A DNA stretch of 64,000 nt from Vineibacter terrae (GTDB lineage Bacteria; Pseudomonadota; Alphaproteobacteria; Reyranellales; Reyranellaceae). Positions within the stretch are counted from its first letter, which is position 1. Each line of letters begins with the position of its first letter. Shown one piece after another: positions 52,294 through 61,552 of this stretch. The DNA lies in assembly GCF_008039615.1 (NCBI RefSeq), contig NZ_VDUZ01000008.1:156295-220294 (forward strand), given 5' to 3'. The notes below the pieces were generated by a model. The model had not been told where the DNA came from. It made no database searches and worked only from the letters and a program-made list of their open reading frames with translations. The position numbers and the translations under genes were made by a program.

Positions 52294-52379
52294 GTCATCC
52301 CGAGCGTAGCGAGGGCTCTCCTGCGGCAAGACGCACAGTGCACCTTTCGCGGGAGATCCCTCGCTGCGCTCGGGATGAC
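52294..52379. repeat. Intergenic inverted repeat, family A copy 4
   Basis: Left end GTCATCCCGAGCGTAGCGAG and right end CTCGCTGCGCTCGGGATGAC are near-exact inverted repeats; the interior has CTCTCCTGCGGCAAGACGC and a partner-like TTTCGCGGGAGATC. It fills most of the 156-bp gap between the carboxyltransferase stop and the CaiB start. When read as protein it makes a false N-terminal extension of CaiB. Confidence 0.88.
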
Positions 52380-52425
52380 AGTGGCATCGCGACGCGACCA
52401 ACGACGATGCGAGTCGACATGATCG

Positions 52426-54033
52426 TCATGGCCGGTACGTGAAGCTCGTCGGCCCGACCTGCTGGTCGAGCAGCGGCCAGGCCAGCTCGATCCAGTCGCA
52501 GAGCCGGGCGCGGGTCTCGCGGGGATCGATCAGGTCATGCACCGACAGCGCCTCGGCGCGCGGGAAAGGCGACCGGCGCGCCGCGAACTGCGCCTCCAGC
52601 TCGCGTCGTCGCGCCGCCGGATCGGCGGCGGCCGCGATCTCGCGTCCGAAGGCGACCGCGACTCCGCCCTCGACAGGCAAGGCGCCGGACTCCGCCGACG
52701 GCCAGGCAAGGATGTAGCTGCCGGGCGCGTAGTGGGCCGCGGCGCCCAGCCCCATGCTCTTGCGCACCATGATCGAGGCCCAGGGGATGGTGGCCATCGC
52801 CACGGCCAGCACGGCACCGGCGCCGGCACGCACGGTACCCTCCATCTCGGCCTCGGCGCCGATCATGAAGCCGGGCTCGTCGACGAAGTTCAGCACCGGC
52901 AGATGGAAGGTCTGGCAGAACTCGACGAAGCGGCGCACCTTGCGCGCGCCGGCTGCCGTCATCGATCCCGCCAGCTGTCGGCAATCATTGGCCAGCACGC
53001 CGACCGGACAGCCCAGCAGGCGGGCGAGTCCGGTGATCTGCCCCGAGCCATAGCGGCGCCCGATCTCGAAGAAGGACTCCTGGTCGACGACGGCGCGCAC
53101 GACGGCCCGCATGTCGAAGACATGGCGCCGGTCGACCGGCACGATATCGGCCAGGCGCTGATCGGCACGGTTGCGGTCGTCGGTGCAGGGCAGCGCCGGC
53201 GGCAGCGCCCAGACATGCTGCGGCAGGTAGCTCAGGAAGCGGCGGATGGCAGCGAAGGCGGCCGCTTCGTCGTCGACGACATCGTCGATCACGCCGCTCT
53301 TCTCATGCACGGCGGCGCCGCCCAGATCGTCCTTCGATGCGGCCTGGCCCAGGGCGCGCTCGACCAGGGCCGGACCGCCGACCAGGACCTGCGCCGTCTG
53401 GCGCGTCATCACGCAATAGTGCGACGACACCAGGCGCACGGCGGGCAGTCCGGCGACCGCGCCCAGCGCCGCCGTCGCCACCGGCACCGTGGCCAGCGCG
53501 CGGCCGACAGAGGCGAAGCGATGCGGCGCGTAGACCGGCTCGGGCGGCGTGGGCGGTGCCCCCTTGCCGGCGCTGCCGGTGACGCTGCCGCCCGATCCCT
53601 CGTGCAGGCGCACCAGCGGCACACGGTACTGGCAGGCCAGCTCCTCGGTGTAGATGCTCTTGCGCAGGCCGGCCAGGTTGGGCGAGCCGGCAGCGATGGT
53701 GAAATCCTCGCCGCCCGCGACGCAGGGCCGGCCTGCGATCTTGCCGAAGCCCAGCACGAAATTGGCTGGCGTCATGCCGGCCAGCTCACCCGTGTCCGTG
53801 TGCTCGGCGGCGCCGGCGATCGGGCCGATCTCACGGAATGAGCCGGGGTCGAGCAGCGCATCGATGCGCTCGCGGATCGTGAGCCGCGCCTTGGCATGCT
53901 GGCGAGCCACGGCTGGCTCGCCACCCAATGCCTTAGCGGCCTGCCGTCGTTGCGCGATCTCGTCGAGCTCCTTGTCCCAACCCATGGCATCCCCAGGTGC
54001 TGCGTCGGCTACGCTTGTATCACGAACCGACAT
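52426..54033 (-). CDS. Acyl-CoA carboxylase carboxyltransferase subunit
   Basis: A 535-residue crotonase-fold carboxyltransferase that moves CO2 from carboxybiotin to an acyl-CoA. The N-terminal domain has GKIAGRPCVAGGEDFTIAAGS and YRVPLVRLHEGSGGSVTG; the C-terminal domain has FVDEPGFMIGAEAEMEGTVRAG and AVAMATIPWASIMVRKSMGLG. It resembles propionyl-, methylcrotonyl- or geranyl-CoA carboxylase beta subunits. No biotin carboxylase alpha gene is nearby. The upstream 142 bp to 54175 contain only a partial family A-like end (GTCATCCCGAGCGCCGCAGC at 54123). Confidence 0.88.
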   Translation of the reverse strand: MSVRDTSVADAAPGDAMGWDKELDEIAQRRQAAKALGGEPAVARQHAKARLTIRERIDALLDPGSFREIGPIAGAAEHTDTGELAGMTPANFVLGFGKIAGRPCVAGGEDFTIAAGSPNLAGLRKSIYTEELACQYRVPLVRLHEGSGGSVTGSAGKGAPPTPPEPVYAPHRFASVGRALATVPVATAALGAVAGLPAVRLVSSHYCVMTRQTAQVLVGGPALVERALGQAASKDDLGGAAVHEKSGVIDDVVDDEAAAFAAIRRFLSYLPQHVWALPPALPCTDDRNRADQRLADIVPVDRRHVFDMRAVVRAVVDQESFFEIGRRYGSGQITGLARLLGCPVGVLANDCRQLAGSMTAAGARKVRRFVEFCQTFHLPVLNFVDEPGFMIGAEAEMEGTVRAGAGAVLAVAMATIPWASIMVRKSMGLGAAAHYAPGSYILAWPSAESGALPVEGGVAVAFGREIAAAADPAARRRELEAQFAARRSPFPRAEALSVHDLIDPRETRARLCDWIELAWPLLDQQVGPTSFTYRP

Positions 54034-54175
54034 GTCTCCAGACCAGGGCGCGCATGAGAAGTTCCGATGCGATCATCAGCAAATGTCGGCGTGACCGACG
54101 GGCTGCTGTCCTTGGCTGATCTGTCATCCCGAGCGCCGCAGCAACGGGGCCGGGATCCACGCCGCGGCCAGAAGC

Positions 54176-54319
54176 TCATGCAGATACGGCCATCCGGATG
54201 ACCGTCCACGACGCCGGTGACAGCGTCGCATCGAGCCGGTTGCAGGACGCGCGAACGGCCGTCAACGGACGGGGCGCAATGCGATCGGGAGCTTCCTTAG
54301 TGTTCACGGCATCAGTCAT
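54176..54319 (-). CDS. Detached C-terminal piece of the GH51 arabinofuranosidase
   Basis: A 47-codon ORF (ATG 54319 to TGA 54176) too short for automatic calling. It begins MTDAVNTKEAPDRIAP, and continues with the canonical GH51 ending LSPASWTVIRMA, the last strands of the C-terminal beta-sandwich domain. It is in frame with the ancestral end of the upstream gene. Its ATG overlaps that gene's TGA (ATGA), and GGAG lies 10 bases before the ATG, so it could be translated by coupling. Whether the two pieces reassemble is unknown. Confidence 0.6.
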   Translation of the reverse strand: MTDAVNTKEAPDRIAPRPLTAVRASCNRLDATLSPASWTVIRMAVSA

Positions 54320-54381
54320 CTACCTAGTTCTCCACGACGTAGTGGCGCAATGCGATCGGGAGCTTCCTTAGTGTTCACGGC
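54273..54381. repeat. 38-bp direct repeat flanking a 33-bp insert in the GH51 gene
   Basis: Identical copies lie at 54273-54310 and 54344-54381, starting GGCGCAATGCGATCGGGAGC and ending TTAGTGTTCACGGC. The 33 bp between them (54311-54343) has no match elsewhere that I can see. Removing one repeat plus the insert (71 bp) restores a 516-residue arabinofuranosidase, so this is a recent 71-bp duplication/insertion. The 71-bp length shifts the frame and creates the TGA/ATG junction. Confidence 0.92.
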
Positions 54382-55797
54382 CTTCAGGTCGGCGTCGCAG
54401 AGCTGCAGGGATTGCGCCACCTCGAGGCGCGAGAAGCCCTCGATCCGCACTTGTAGCGGCATGTCCTCGGTCAAGCTGCGGTTGAGGGCGAACAGGGTCA
54501 GCAGGCCCGCCTTCTCGTCGTGGATGGCCGCCAGCTTCAGGTAGGGTACGGCCGGCAGCCGGAAATACAGATCCTGGGGCCCGTTCGGATCGAGGTAGCT
54601 GGCCGTGTAGGTCGGCGAGTCGATGACGGCGCGCAGCACCCGCCCGCGGCCGAAATTGCTGAAATGCGCGAAGGGATGGAAGATCGTCTGTCGCCATGCC
54701 GGGCCGCCTGTCTCGGTCATGATCGGGGCGATCACGTTGACGAGCTGTGCCAGGCATGCGGCCTTGACGCGGTTGGCATGATTGAGCAGCGAGATGCAGG
54801 CGCCCCCGAACGCAAGCGCGTCCTCCATGTTGTAGATTTCCTCGAGGATCGGCGGCGCCACGGGCCAGCCCGGCTTGACCCTGGCGTCGCGGCCGCGCCG
54901 CGTGCGATACCACACATTCCATTCGTCGAAGCTGAGCATGATGCGCTTGTCCGAACGCCGGCGCGCGGCCACGGTGTCGGCGATCGCCACCACCTCGTCG
55001 ATGAAATTGTCCATCAGGTCGCAGCTGGCGATGAAGGCGGCCGTGTCCCCCGCGTAGTTGTTGAGATAGGTGTGCAACGAGATGAACTCGACATGGTCGA
55101 ACGTGTGCTCGAGCACGGCGTCCTCCCATCGCCCGAACGTGGGCATCCGGCGGCCGGAGGATCCGCAGGCCGCGAGCTCGATGGTGGGATCGATCCATTT
55201 CATCATCTTCGCGGCTTCCACGGCAATGCGCCCGTACTCCTCCGGCGTCTTCGCCTCCATCTGCCACGGACCGTCCATCTCGTTGCCCAGGCACCAGAAC
55301 TTCACATCGTGCGGCCGCGCCCAGCCGTGTTCGCGCCGCAGGTCCGAGAGCGCCGTGCCGCCGGGATGGTTGCAGTATTCGACCAGGTTGCGGGCGGCGT
55401 CCGCGTCGCGGGTCCCGAGATTCACCGCCAGCATCGGCTCGATGGCGGCGGCGCGGCACCAGTCTATGAACTCGTTGGTGCCGAAGGCATTGGTCTCGGT
55501 CGACATCCACGCCAGGTCTAGCCGGCGCGGGCGCCGGGCGACCGGGCCGACGCCGTCTTCCCAGTTGTAGCCCGAGACGAAGTTGCCGCCGGGATAGCGC
55601 ATGATCGTCGGGGCGAGCTCGCGCACCAGCGCCAGGACATCCTGCCGGAAGCCATTCTTGTCGGCGGTCGGATGATCAGGCTCGAAAATGCCGCCGTAGA
55701 CGCAGCGACCGAGATGCTCGACGAAGGCGCCGAAGAGCCGAGGGTCCGTGGTGCCTATGACGAAATCACGGTGAAGAAGAACGTCGACGTTACGCAT
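54316..55797 (-). CDS. abfA: GH51 alpha-L-arabinofuranosidase, C-terminally truncated
   Basis: A 493-residue enzyme that releases terminal arabinofuranose from arabinan or arabinoxylan oligosaccharides, probably in the cytoplasm since no signal peptide is present. The catalytic acid/base Glu173 is in CLGNEMDG and the nucleophile Glu292 in SFDEWNVWY; RYPGGNFVSGYNWEDGVGP is the N-terminal (beta/alpha)8 signature. The chain ends DRIAPLRRGELGR because a 71-bp insertion causes a premature stop; the proper ending, SWTVIRMA, lies downstream (54176-54319). The C-terminal beta domain lacks its final strand, so stability may suffer. Last gene of the arabinoside operon. Confidence 0.9.
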   Translation of the reverse strand: MRNVDVLLHRDFVIGTTDPRLFGAFVEHLGRCVYGGIFEPDHPTADKNGFRQDVLALVRELAPTIMRYPGGNFVSGYNWEDGVGPVARRPRRLDLAWMSTETNAFGTNEFIDWCRAAAIEPMLAVNLGTRDADAARNLVEYCNHPGGTALSDLRREHGWARPHDVKFWCLGNEMDGPWQMEAKTPEEYGRIAVEAAKMMKWIDPTIELAACGSSGRRMPTFGRWEDAVLEHTFDHVEFISLHTYLNNYAGDTAAFIASCDLMDNFIDEVVAIADTVAARRRSDKRIMLSFDEWNVWYRTRRGRDARVKPGWPVAPPILEEIYNMEDALAFGGACISLLNHANRVKAACLAQLVNVIAPIMTETGGPAWRQTIFHPFAHFSNFGRGRVLRAVIDSPTYTASYLDPNGPQDLYFRLPAVPYLKLAAIHDEKAGLLTLFALNRSLTEDMPLQVRIEGFSRLEVAQSLQLCDADLKAVNTKEAPDRIAPLRRGELGR

Positions 55798-55812
55798 AAG
55801 TCATCGCCTCCA

Positions 55813-56667
55813 TCATGGCTGGTCATATCGGCTCGTCGCGGCCGCGAGCACAGCGCCGCCGCTGGCAGCCGCGTCGGGCGACAACACCGACCTCTTGAGC
55901 AGGATCGAGTAGGCGTGCTGCGGATTGTCGAGCACGGCGCGCGCGTTGCCGCTCTCCACGACGCGGCCGCGATGCATGATGAGGATGCGGTCGCTGATGT
56001 AGTATGCCGTCGCCAGGTCGTGCGTGATGTAGATGATCGAGACGCCCATCTCGTCGCGCAGGCGGCGCAGCAGGTTGACGATCGATGTGCGCAACGAGGC
56101 ATCGATCATCGACACTGGCTCGTCGGCCACCAGCAGCCTTGGCGTCGGGATCAGTGCCCTGGCGATCGCCACCCGCTGCAATTGGCCTCCCGACAGCTCA
56201 TGAGGGAAGCGCCCTTTGACTTCTGCCAGTGACAGGCCGACGGTCTTCAGTGAGTCGTCGGCGCGCTGCCTGATTTCCTCGGCGGCTTTCAGGCCGGCCA
56301 TGCGCTGCGCGGTCACGAAGAGGTAGCGGTCCACCGGTTTCAGCGGATTGAAGGCCTCGAACGGGTTCTGGAAGATCGGCTGGACGTGCGTCATGAAGGC
56401 GCGCCGGTCACGAGCGCGGCGGATGCGGGACAGGTCCGTGCCCTGGAAGCGGATGATGCCCGCGGTCGGCGTCACGGTGTTGAGGATCATCCGGGCGAGC
56501 GTGGTCTTGCCGCTGCCTGATTCACCCACGACGGCGAGGATCTCGGGCCGATCGGCATCCAGGTGGAAGCTGACGCCATCGACGGCCCGCGTGCGATGAC
56601 GGGCCAGCAGGCCGCCCATGGCGTAGGTCCGGACAACGTCCGAAACCTCCAGCAGTGGCGCGGTCAT
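55813..56667 (-). CDS. ABC transporter ATPase (second, DppF-like) of the arabinoside operon
   Basis: A 284-residue ATPase. Walker [13 protein letters not shown], signature [15 protein letters not shown], Walker [15 protein letters not shown] and [13 protein letters not shown] are all intact. It has the typical [15 protein letters not shown] segment. ATG 56667 overlaps the stop of the preceding ATPase gene (ATGA). It lies 15 bp before abfA. Confidence 0.92.
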   Translation of the reverse strand: MTAPLLEVSDVVRTYAMGGLLARHRTRAVDGVSFHLDADRPEILAVVGESGSGKTTLARMILNTVTPTAGIIRFQGTDLSRIRRARDRRAFMTHVQPIFQNPFEAFNPLKPVDRYLFVTAQRMAGLKAAEEIRQRADDSLKTVGLSLAEVKGRFPHELSGGQLQRVAIARALIPTPRLLVADEPVSMIDASLRTSIVNLLRRLRDEMGVSIIYITHDLATAYYISDRILIMHRGRVVESGNARAVLDNPQHAYSILLKRSVLSPDAAASGGAVLAAATSRYDQP

Positions 56668-57682
56668 GACGCTCCGCCCGGCGCTGCCGCGAAGCACGCG
56701 GCGCGGTGCCCAGGGCCCAGCCACGTCATGGGCGGTGCCTCCCGCCGGCAGACGTCCATGGCGCGCGGGCAGCGCGGGTGGAAGCGGCAGCCTGCCGGCG
56801 GGTCGGCGAGGTTCGGCGGCGCGCCGGCGAGGCCGTGCTTGGGCACGGTGTCGCCCAGACGAGGCAGGCTGGCGATGAGATGGGCGGTGTAGGGATGCCT
56901 GGGCGTGCGGAAGACCGCGGCAGTGGGGCCTTCCTCGACCAGTCGGCCAGCATACATGATGCCCAGGCGGTCGCACAGGTTGGCGTGCACCGCCATGTCG
57001 TGGGTCACGAAGATGATCGACGCACCGATCTCGCGTTGCACCTCGCGGATCATCGCCAGCACGCCGGTCTGCACGACCACATCGAGCGCCGTCGTCGGCT
57101 CGTCGGCGATGATGAATTCCGGCCGGCAGACGGTGGCGAGCGCGATGGTCACGCGCTGGCGCATGCCGCCGGAAAGCTGGTGCGGAAGGCATCGAGCACC
57201 TCCGGCTCGAGGTGGAGCCGCTGCAGATGGGCTCGCACCAGGCCCAGGAAGGCAGGCATCCGCTGGCCGAGATGGCGATAGGCGAAGTCGACGAAGGACT
57301 GCTGTACCCGCCGTACCGGGTTCAGCACGTTCATCGACCCCTGCATGATATAGGAGAGGTTCTTCCACCGGATCGCATCCAGCGCTTTCGTGTCGGCGGC
57401 GTACACGTCCAGGCGCTGTTGGCGGAAGTTGAACACGACGGCGCCATCGACCACGGTCAGGGGCGGGCGGATGGCGGCGGCGATGGTCCTGATCAGGGTC
57501 GTCTTGCCACAGCTCGATTCGCCTGCCAGGCCGTAGATCTCGTTCGCATTGACCTGGAAGCTCACGTCGTCGACGGCCCGCACCTCGCGCTCGACGCCGA
57601 AAGACGACGTCCGGTAGTAGGCGCGCAGGCGGTCGACCGCGAGCACGGGTTCGGGCATCGGGTTGTTCCGCGCCCCGCTCAT
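56664..57682 (-). pseudogene. ABC transporter ATPase (DppD-like), frameshifted
   Basis: The N-terminal part (57682 to about 57185) has [15 protein letters not shown] and ends [10 protein letters not shown]; the C-terminal part reads in the next frame as [30 protein letters not shown] and [15 protein letters not shown]. One C is missing in what should be GCC TTC CCG CAC CAG (near 57184-57185 on the plus strand). Restoring it yields a normal 339-residue protein. As written, the protein stops at 57149, before the ABC signature. The fault is in a C run, so a sequencing error is possible; otherwise the transporter is dead. Confidence 0.85.
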
Positions 57683-58536
57683 CCGTGCACCCGGTCGAGC
57701 CGGCTGCGCGGGTCGATGTACTCGTTCATCGACACGGCCAGCAGGAACAGGCCCACGAAGGCGATCACGACCAGCAGCACCGGGAAGGCGATCCACCACC
57801 AGATTCCGGCGACCAGCGCGGTGTGCTGGTTCGCCCAGTAGATCAGCACGCCGATCGTGGGCGTATTGATGTCGGTGAAGCCCAGCACCGAGAGCGTGAC
57901 CTCCAGTCCGATCGACCAGTTGAGGTTGTTCATGGTCGTGGAGAAGACGATCGGCAACACGTAGGGCAGATGCTCCTGGACCAGCACCTGGCGCATGCTC
58001 ATGCCGGAGAAGATGCCGGTTTCGGTGAACTCGCGCGTACGCAGGCTCATGGCGACCGAGCGGATCAGCCGCGCATCGTAGGCCCAGCCAAGACAAGCCA
58101 TCATCAGCGCCAGCAGGCTCCAGGACATCCTGTCCCGCATCACGAAGTAGAACAGGACCAGGATCGGAAAGAGCGGGATCACGATGAACGTGTCGTTGAT
58201 CGACATGAGGACGCGGTCCATGACGCCGCCCAGGTAGCCGGCGACGAGGCCGATCACCAGCGACAGGATGCGGCTGATGAAGGCGACGGTGAGGCCGAAC
58301 AGCAGGGTGTTGCGGATGGAGAAACTCAGCAGCCAGAACACATCCTGGCCGCGTGACGTGGTTCCTAGGAGATAGGCCCAGGACGGCGGCAGGTCGGGAG
58401 GCACGACGAAGCTGTCGTTCGGCGGGTAGGGTGAGAAGAGCGACAGCGTCGCGAAGACCACCACGAAGAAGACCAGCGCCATGCCGACCGCGAACGCGCG
58501 GTTGTGGCGGAAGAGGTCGCGCAGGATCCGCCACAT
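57679..58536 (-). CDS. ABC transporter permease (DppC-like) of the arabinoside operon
   Basis: A 285-residue permease. The first helix ([20 protein letters not shown]) is followed by [15 protein letters not shown], and later [20 protein letters not shown] (EAA-like loop) and [15 protein letters not shown]. The stop overlaps the ATPase start. It is shorter than usual at the N-terminus but complete in transmembrane helices. Confidence 0.88.
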   Translation of the reverse strand: MWRILRDLFRHNRAFAVGMALVFFVVVFATLSLFSPYPPNDSFVVPPDLPPSWAYLLGTTSRGQDVFWLLSFSIRNTLLFGLTVAFISRILSLVIGLVAGYLGGVMDRVLMSINDTFIVIPLFPILVLFYFVMRDRMSWSLLALMMACLGWAYDARLIRSVAMSLRTREFTETGIFSGMSMRQVLVQEHLPYVLPIVFSTTMNNLNWSIGLEVTLSVLGFTDINTPTIGVLIYWANQHTALVAGIWWWIAFPVLLVVIAFVGLFLLAVSMNEYIDPRSRLDRVHG

Positions 58537-58538
58537 GG

Positions 58539-59543
58539 CTAGCGGGCTCTGACCCTGGGATCGAGCAACGGATAGAGCAGGTCGATCATCAGGACCGCCG
58601 CCGAGACGGCGACGATCGACACCGACGTGATGCCGAGCACCAGGCTGTAGTCGCCGGCATGCACGGCCGACACGAGCAGGGTGCCGATGCCGGGATAGCC
58701 GAAGACCTGCTCGGTGATGATGGCGCCGTTGAAGATGGCGCCCAGCGACATGGCAAGCCCGGTCACCTGCGGCACCAGCGCATTGCGCATGACGTACGAC
58801 ACGAGGATCCGGCGGCGGCTGACGCCGCCCAGTTCGGCGTAGGTGACGTAGTCTTCGGTGACCACATTCGACACCAGTGAGCGCATGCCCATGAACCAGC
58901 CGCCGAGTCCGACCAGGACCAGCGACAGGATCGGCAGGATGGAATGCTCCAGCAGGCTCATGATGAACCCCAGGTTGAAGCCGCGCTCCATGTTCATCAT
59001 GTAGCCGCCGCTGATCGGCAGCACCGGCCATAGATAGCCGAAGGTGATCAGCAGGATGAACGCGACGATGTAGTAGGGGATGGGGTGGAACGCCATTGCC
59101 AGGATACCCGCGAAGCGCAGCACGCGGTTCTTGCGGTAGTAGCCGGCGAGCCCGCCCAGCGCGTTGCCGAGGATCCAGGTCAACACCGTCGAGACGACGA
59201 GCAGGCCCACGGTCCACGGGATGGCGCGCCCGACCAGGACGGCAACAGGCGTGGGAAAGGCGGACAGTGACGGGCCGAAGTCGCCGACGGCGATGCGTCG
59301 CCAGAACGCGACATATTGCGCGCCCAGGCCGCCCTCCAGCCCGTACAGCTCGCGCAGGGATTGCCGCATCAGCGCGATCGCCTCGGGATTGGTGCTGCCG
59401 TACTGGGTCGCCGCGGCGATCGTCTGCTCTACCGGGTCTATGGGCGTGGAGTGGGTGACGATGAACGAGATGTTCATCCCGATGAAGACGACGAGGACGA
59501 ACTGGCCCAGTCGCGACAGCAGGTAGGCCGCATAGCCCGGCAT
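58539..59543 (-). CDS. ABC transporter permease (DppB-like) of the arabinoside operon
   Basis: A 334-residue permease with an N-terminal helix (YLLSRLGQFVLVVFIGMNI) and six more. LGGVSRRRILVSYVMRNALVPQ is the EAA loop, and QVFGYPGIGTLLVSAVHAGDYSL is the late DppB-type segment. ATG 59543 is used; a GTG three codons earlier is possible. The binding-protein gene ends 12 bp upstream and the partner permease begins 2 bp after. Confidence 0.88.
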   Translation of the reverse strand: MPGYAAYLLSRLGQFVLVVFIGMNISFIVTHSTPIDPVEQTIAAATQYGSTNPEAIALMRQSLRELYGLEGGLGAQYVAFWRRIAVGDFGPSLSAFPTPVAVLVGRAIPWTVGLLVVSTVLTWILGNALGGLAGYYRKNRVLRFAGILAMAFHPIPYYIVAFILLITFGYLWPVLPISGGYMMNMERGFNLGFIMSLLEHSILPILSLVLVGLGGWFMGMRSLVSNVVTEDYVTYAELGGVSRRRILVSYVMRNALVPQVTGLAMSLGAIFNGAIITEQVFGYPGIGTLLVSAVHAGDYSLVLGITSVSIVAVSAAVLMIDLLYPLLDPRVRAR

Positions 59544-59555
59544 GTCACACACACG

Positions 59556-61445
59556 CTACTGCCGCGGCTTCAGCCGGACCATCATGTACTTGGTGTTGGC
59601 CCAGTTCGGAACCGGATCGGTGTAAGGCGCGCTCTCGGCGCTGGGATAGCCGGTCCAATACGTGTCGTCCATGACGGTGAACACGTTATAGGACATCAAC
59701 GGGATGGTCGGCATTTCGCGCACGACGAGCTTCACGTACTCGCGGCCCAGCTCGAGCCCCTTGGGATCGTCGAAGCCGGTTTGCCGGATCTGCTCGATGA
59801 TCCTGTCGAGCTCCGGGCTGGACCAGCGCTGCCAGTTGCGCGGCGGCTGCGCCTTGCCGGGCGCGGCGACGAACTGGGAATGCCAGCTGTCGAGGAAGAA
59901 CGACAGGTCGGGGTGCCCGCCCCAGGTCTCGACGCTCCAGCTGATGATCGCTTCGTAGTCGCCGGCGTTGCGGCGGTCGACCAGGCTGCCCTGGGCGACG
60001 ATGGTCGTCGCGTCGATCCCGAACTGGCGCCACTGCTGTGCGATCATGCTGCCGGCACGGGTCATCACCGGACGCAACTCGCCTTCGACCGTGATGCGGA
60101 TGGTGAACGGCTTGCCGTCCGGCATGAACCAGCGCTCACCGCGCTTGGTGAAGCCGGCGCGCTCCAGCAGCTCCTGCGCCGCCTGCGGGTTCGGCTTCCA
60201 CCAACCCCGGCCGAAGGCGCGGTTAATCTCCTCGGGGTCGCTGGGGATCTGCTCTGTCATCGACGGACGCAGCATGTCGGCGATCTGGCGGCCCAGCGTC
60301 GGATCATAGGGCTTGAACTTGCGCTTGCCGGTGTCGAGCTCGAAGTCCTTGAGCCAGCTCTCCAAGGGCGCATGGTAGTACTCCGGGTGCGAGCCGGTCG
60401 GCGGCACGCCGATCGCCGATATGGTCGCCGCGCCGCGATAGGACGCCATCGATACCGCCTTGATGTCGATGAGGAGCGCCAGCGCCCAGCGCACGTCGCG
60501 GTTCTTGAACATGTCGAGCTGGTTGTTGAGGATCACCGCCGGCAGGGTCGGATCGGGGTGAGCGTAGGGGAAGCCCTTGAACCAGCTGTGAGACGTCTTG
60601 GATTGCTTGGCCAGCGTGAACATGCCTTCGGGTGACGTGTCGTGGATGATGTCCAGCTCATGGTTGAGCTGGGCGATCACGCGCTTGTCCGGCGGACCGG
60701 GATCGATATAGGCGACGTATCTCGGACCCGGCTCGCCGAAGCGGGCGACGGTGGTGCGCTGCCAGTCCTGGCGCTTCTGCCAGATGAACCACTTGCCGTT
60801 CGGATCGTAGCTGTGCAGAACGTAAGGCCCGAGCGTCACCGGCGGATCGAAGGCGAACTTCAGCAGGTCGCCCGCCTTCTCGAACACGTGCTTGGGCATC
60901 ATCCACATCGCGTTCCAGCGCACGGTGAACAGTGCATGGAAGCGCGAATTGGACTTCTTCAGCTTGAAGACGACGGTATAGGGATCTGGTGCCGAGATAT
61001 CGGCGACATTGACCTGCACGGCCGCGCTCCAGCGCAGGCCCGGGGTCTTCATGTGGGTCTGTATGGTGTAGACGACGTCGTCGGCGGTGAACTCCTTGCC
61101 GTCGCTCCAGAAGATGCCTTGGCGCAGCTTCACCGTCATTTCGGTGAAGTCGGCGTTGTAGATGGGTTTCTCCGATGCCAGCGAGTTGTCCCAGACGCCG
61201 TCGAGGCCGCGTTGCGGGTCTATGTACCAGAAGGTATCCATCGCCAGCTGGTGCAGGCCGGTCGACTGGCCGCCGGCGTTGATCGCCCAGATGTTGAACC
61301 AGCCGGCGTTCTTGATCGTTCCTTCGGGGTTCTCGACGATCAGCGTCTCGCGACGCGGCAGTTTGGAGATCGAGCCTTGCGCATGGGCGGACGCAATCGC
61401 CGACACGGCCACGACGAACGTCACGATGGCACGCCAGATGCGCAT
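59556..61445 (-). CDS. Family 5 solute-binding protein of the arabinoside operon
   Basis: A 629-residue exported receptor with a signal peptide (MRIWRAIVTFVVAVSAIASA). GGGAGG lies just before ATG 61445. It shows the SBP_bac_5 pattern IFWSDGKEFTADDVVYTIQTH and NSRFHALFTVRWNAM. Unlike DppA types it is large, as with receptors for plant oligosaccharides in other bacteria (family knowledge). Together with abfA the likely ligand is an arabino-oligosaccharide, by inference. The regulator gene lies upstream on the same strand. Confidence 0.88.
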   Translation of the reverse strand: MRIWRAIVTFVVAVSAIASAHAQGSISKLPRRETLIVENPEGTIKNAGWFNIWAINAGGQSTGLHQLAMDTFWYIDPQRGLDGVWDNSLASEKPIYNADFTEMTVKLRQGIFWSDGKEFTADDVVYTIQTHMKTPGLRWSAAVQVNVADISAPDPYTVVFKLKKSNSRFHALFTVRWNAMWMMPKHVFEKAGDLLKFAFDPPVTLGPYVLHSYDPNGKWFIWQKRQDWQRTTVARFGEPGPRYVAYIDPGPPDKRVIAQLNHELDIIHDTSPEGMFTLAKQSKTSHSWFKGFPYAHPDPTLPAVILNNQLDMFKNRDVRWALALLIDIKAVSMASYRGAATISAIGVPPTGSHPEYYHAPLESWLKDFELDTGKRKFKPYDPTLGRQIADMLRPSMTEQIPSDPEEINRAFGRGWWKPNPQAAQELLERAGFTKRGERWFMPDGKPFTIRITVEGELRPVMTRAGSMIAQQWRQFGIDATTIVAQGSLVDRRNAGDYEAIISWSVETWGGHPDLSFFLDSWHSQFVAAPGKAQPPRNWQRWSSPELDRIIEQIRQTGFDDPKGLELGREYVKLVVREMPTIPLMSYNVFTVMDDTYWTGYPSAESAPYTDPVPNWANTKYMMVRLKPRQ

Positions 61446-61526
61446 CGTTTCCTCCCTCACCTGCGCCATCGGGCGCTTGTCGTTGCCGTGAGGCTAGATC
61501 GTTCGCAACGTCACGTCAAACGAGGC

Positions 61527-61552
61527 TGATATATATCAAGATTTATGATATA
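61527..61552. promoter_or_regulatory. AT-rich triple half-site operator at the head of the arabinoside operon
   Basis: TGATATATATCA (61527-61538) is a perfect palindrome. Its right half, TATATCA (61532-61538), also pairs with TGATATA (61546-61552) across 7 bases. So three TGATAT-type half sites alternate in 26 bp. It overlaps the 3' end of the regulator gene, including its stop codon, and sits just upstream of the binding-protein gene. This is the most AT-rich spot near the operon and a strong candidate for regulator binding and promoter melting. Confidence 0.65.

Noticed and set aside
52270..52401. A 44-codon N-terminal extension of the CaiB-type protein
   Set aside because: It is the translated family A repeat (segments such as HPERSEGSP), not protein; the normal CaiB start MPGPLHGYRILDLS lies at 52269.
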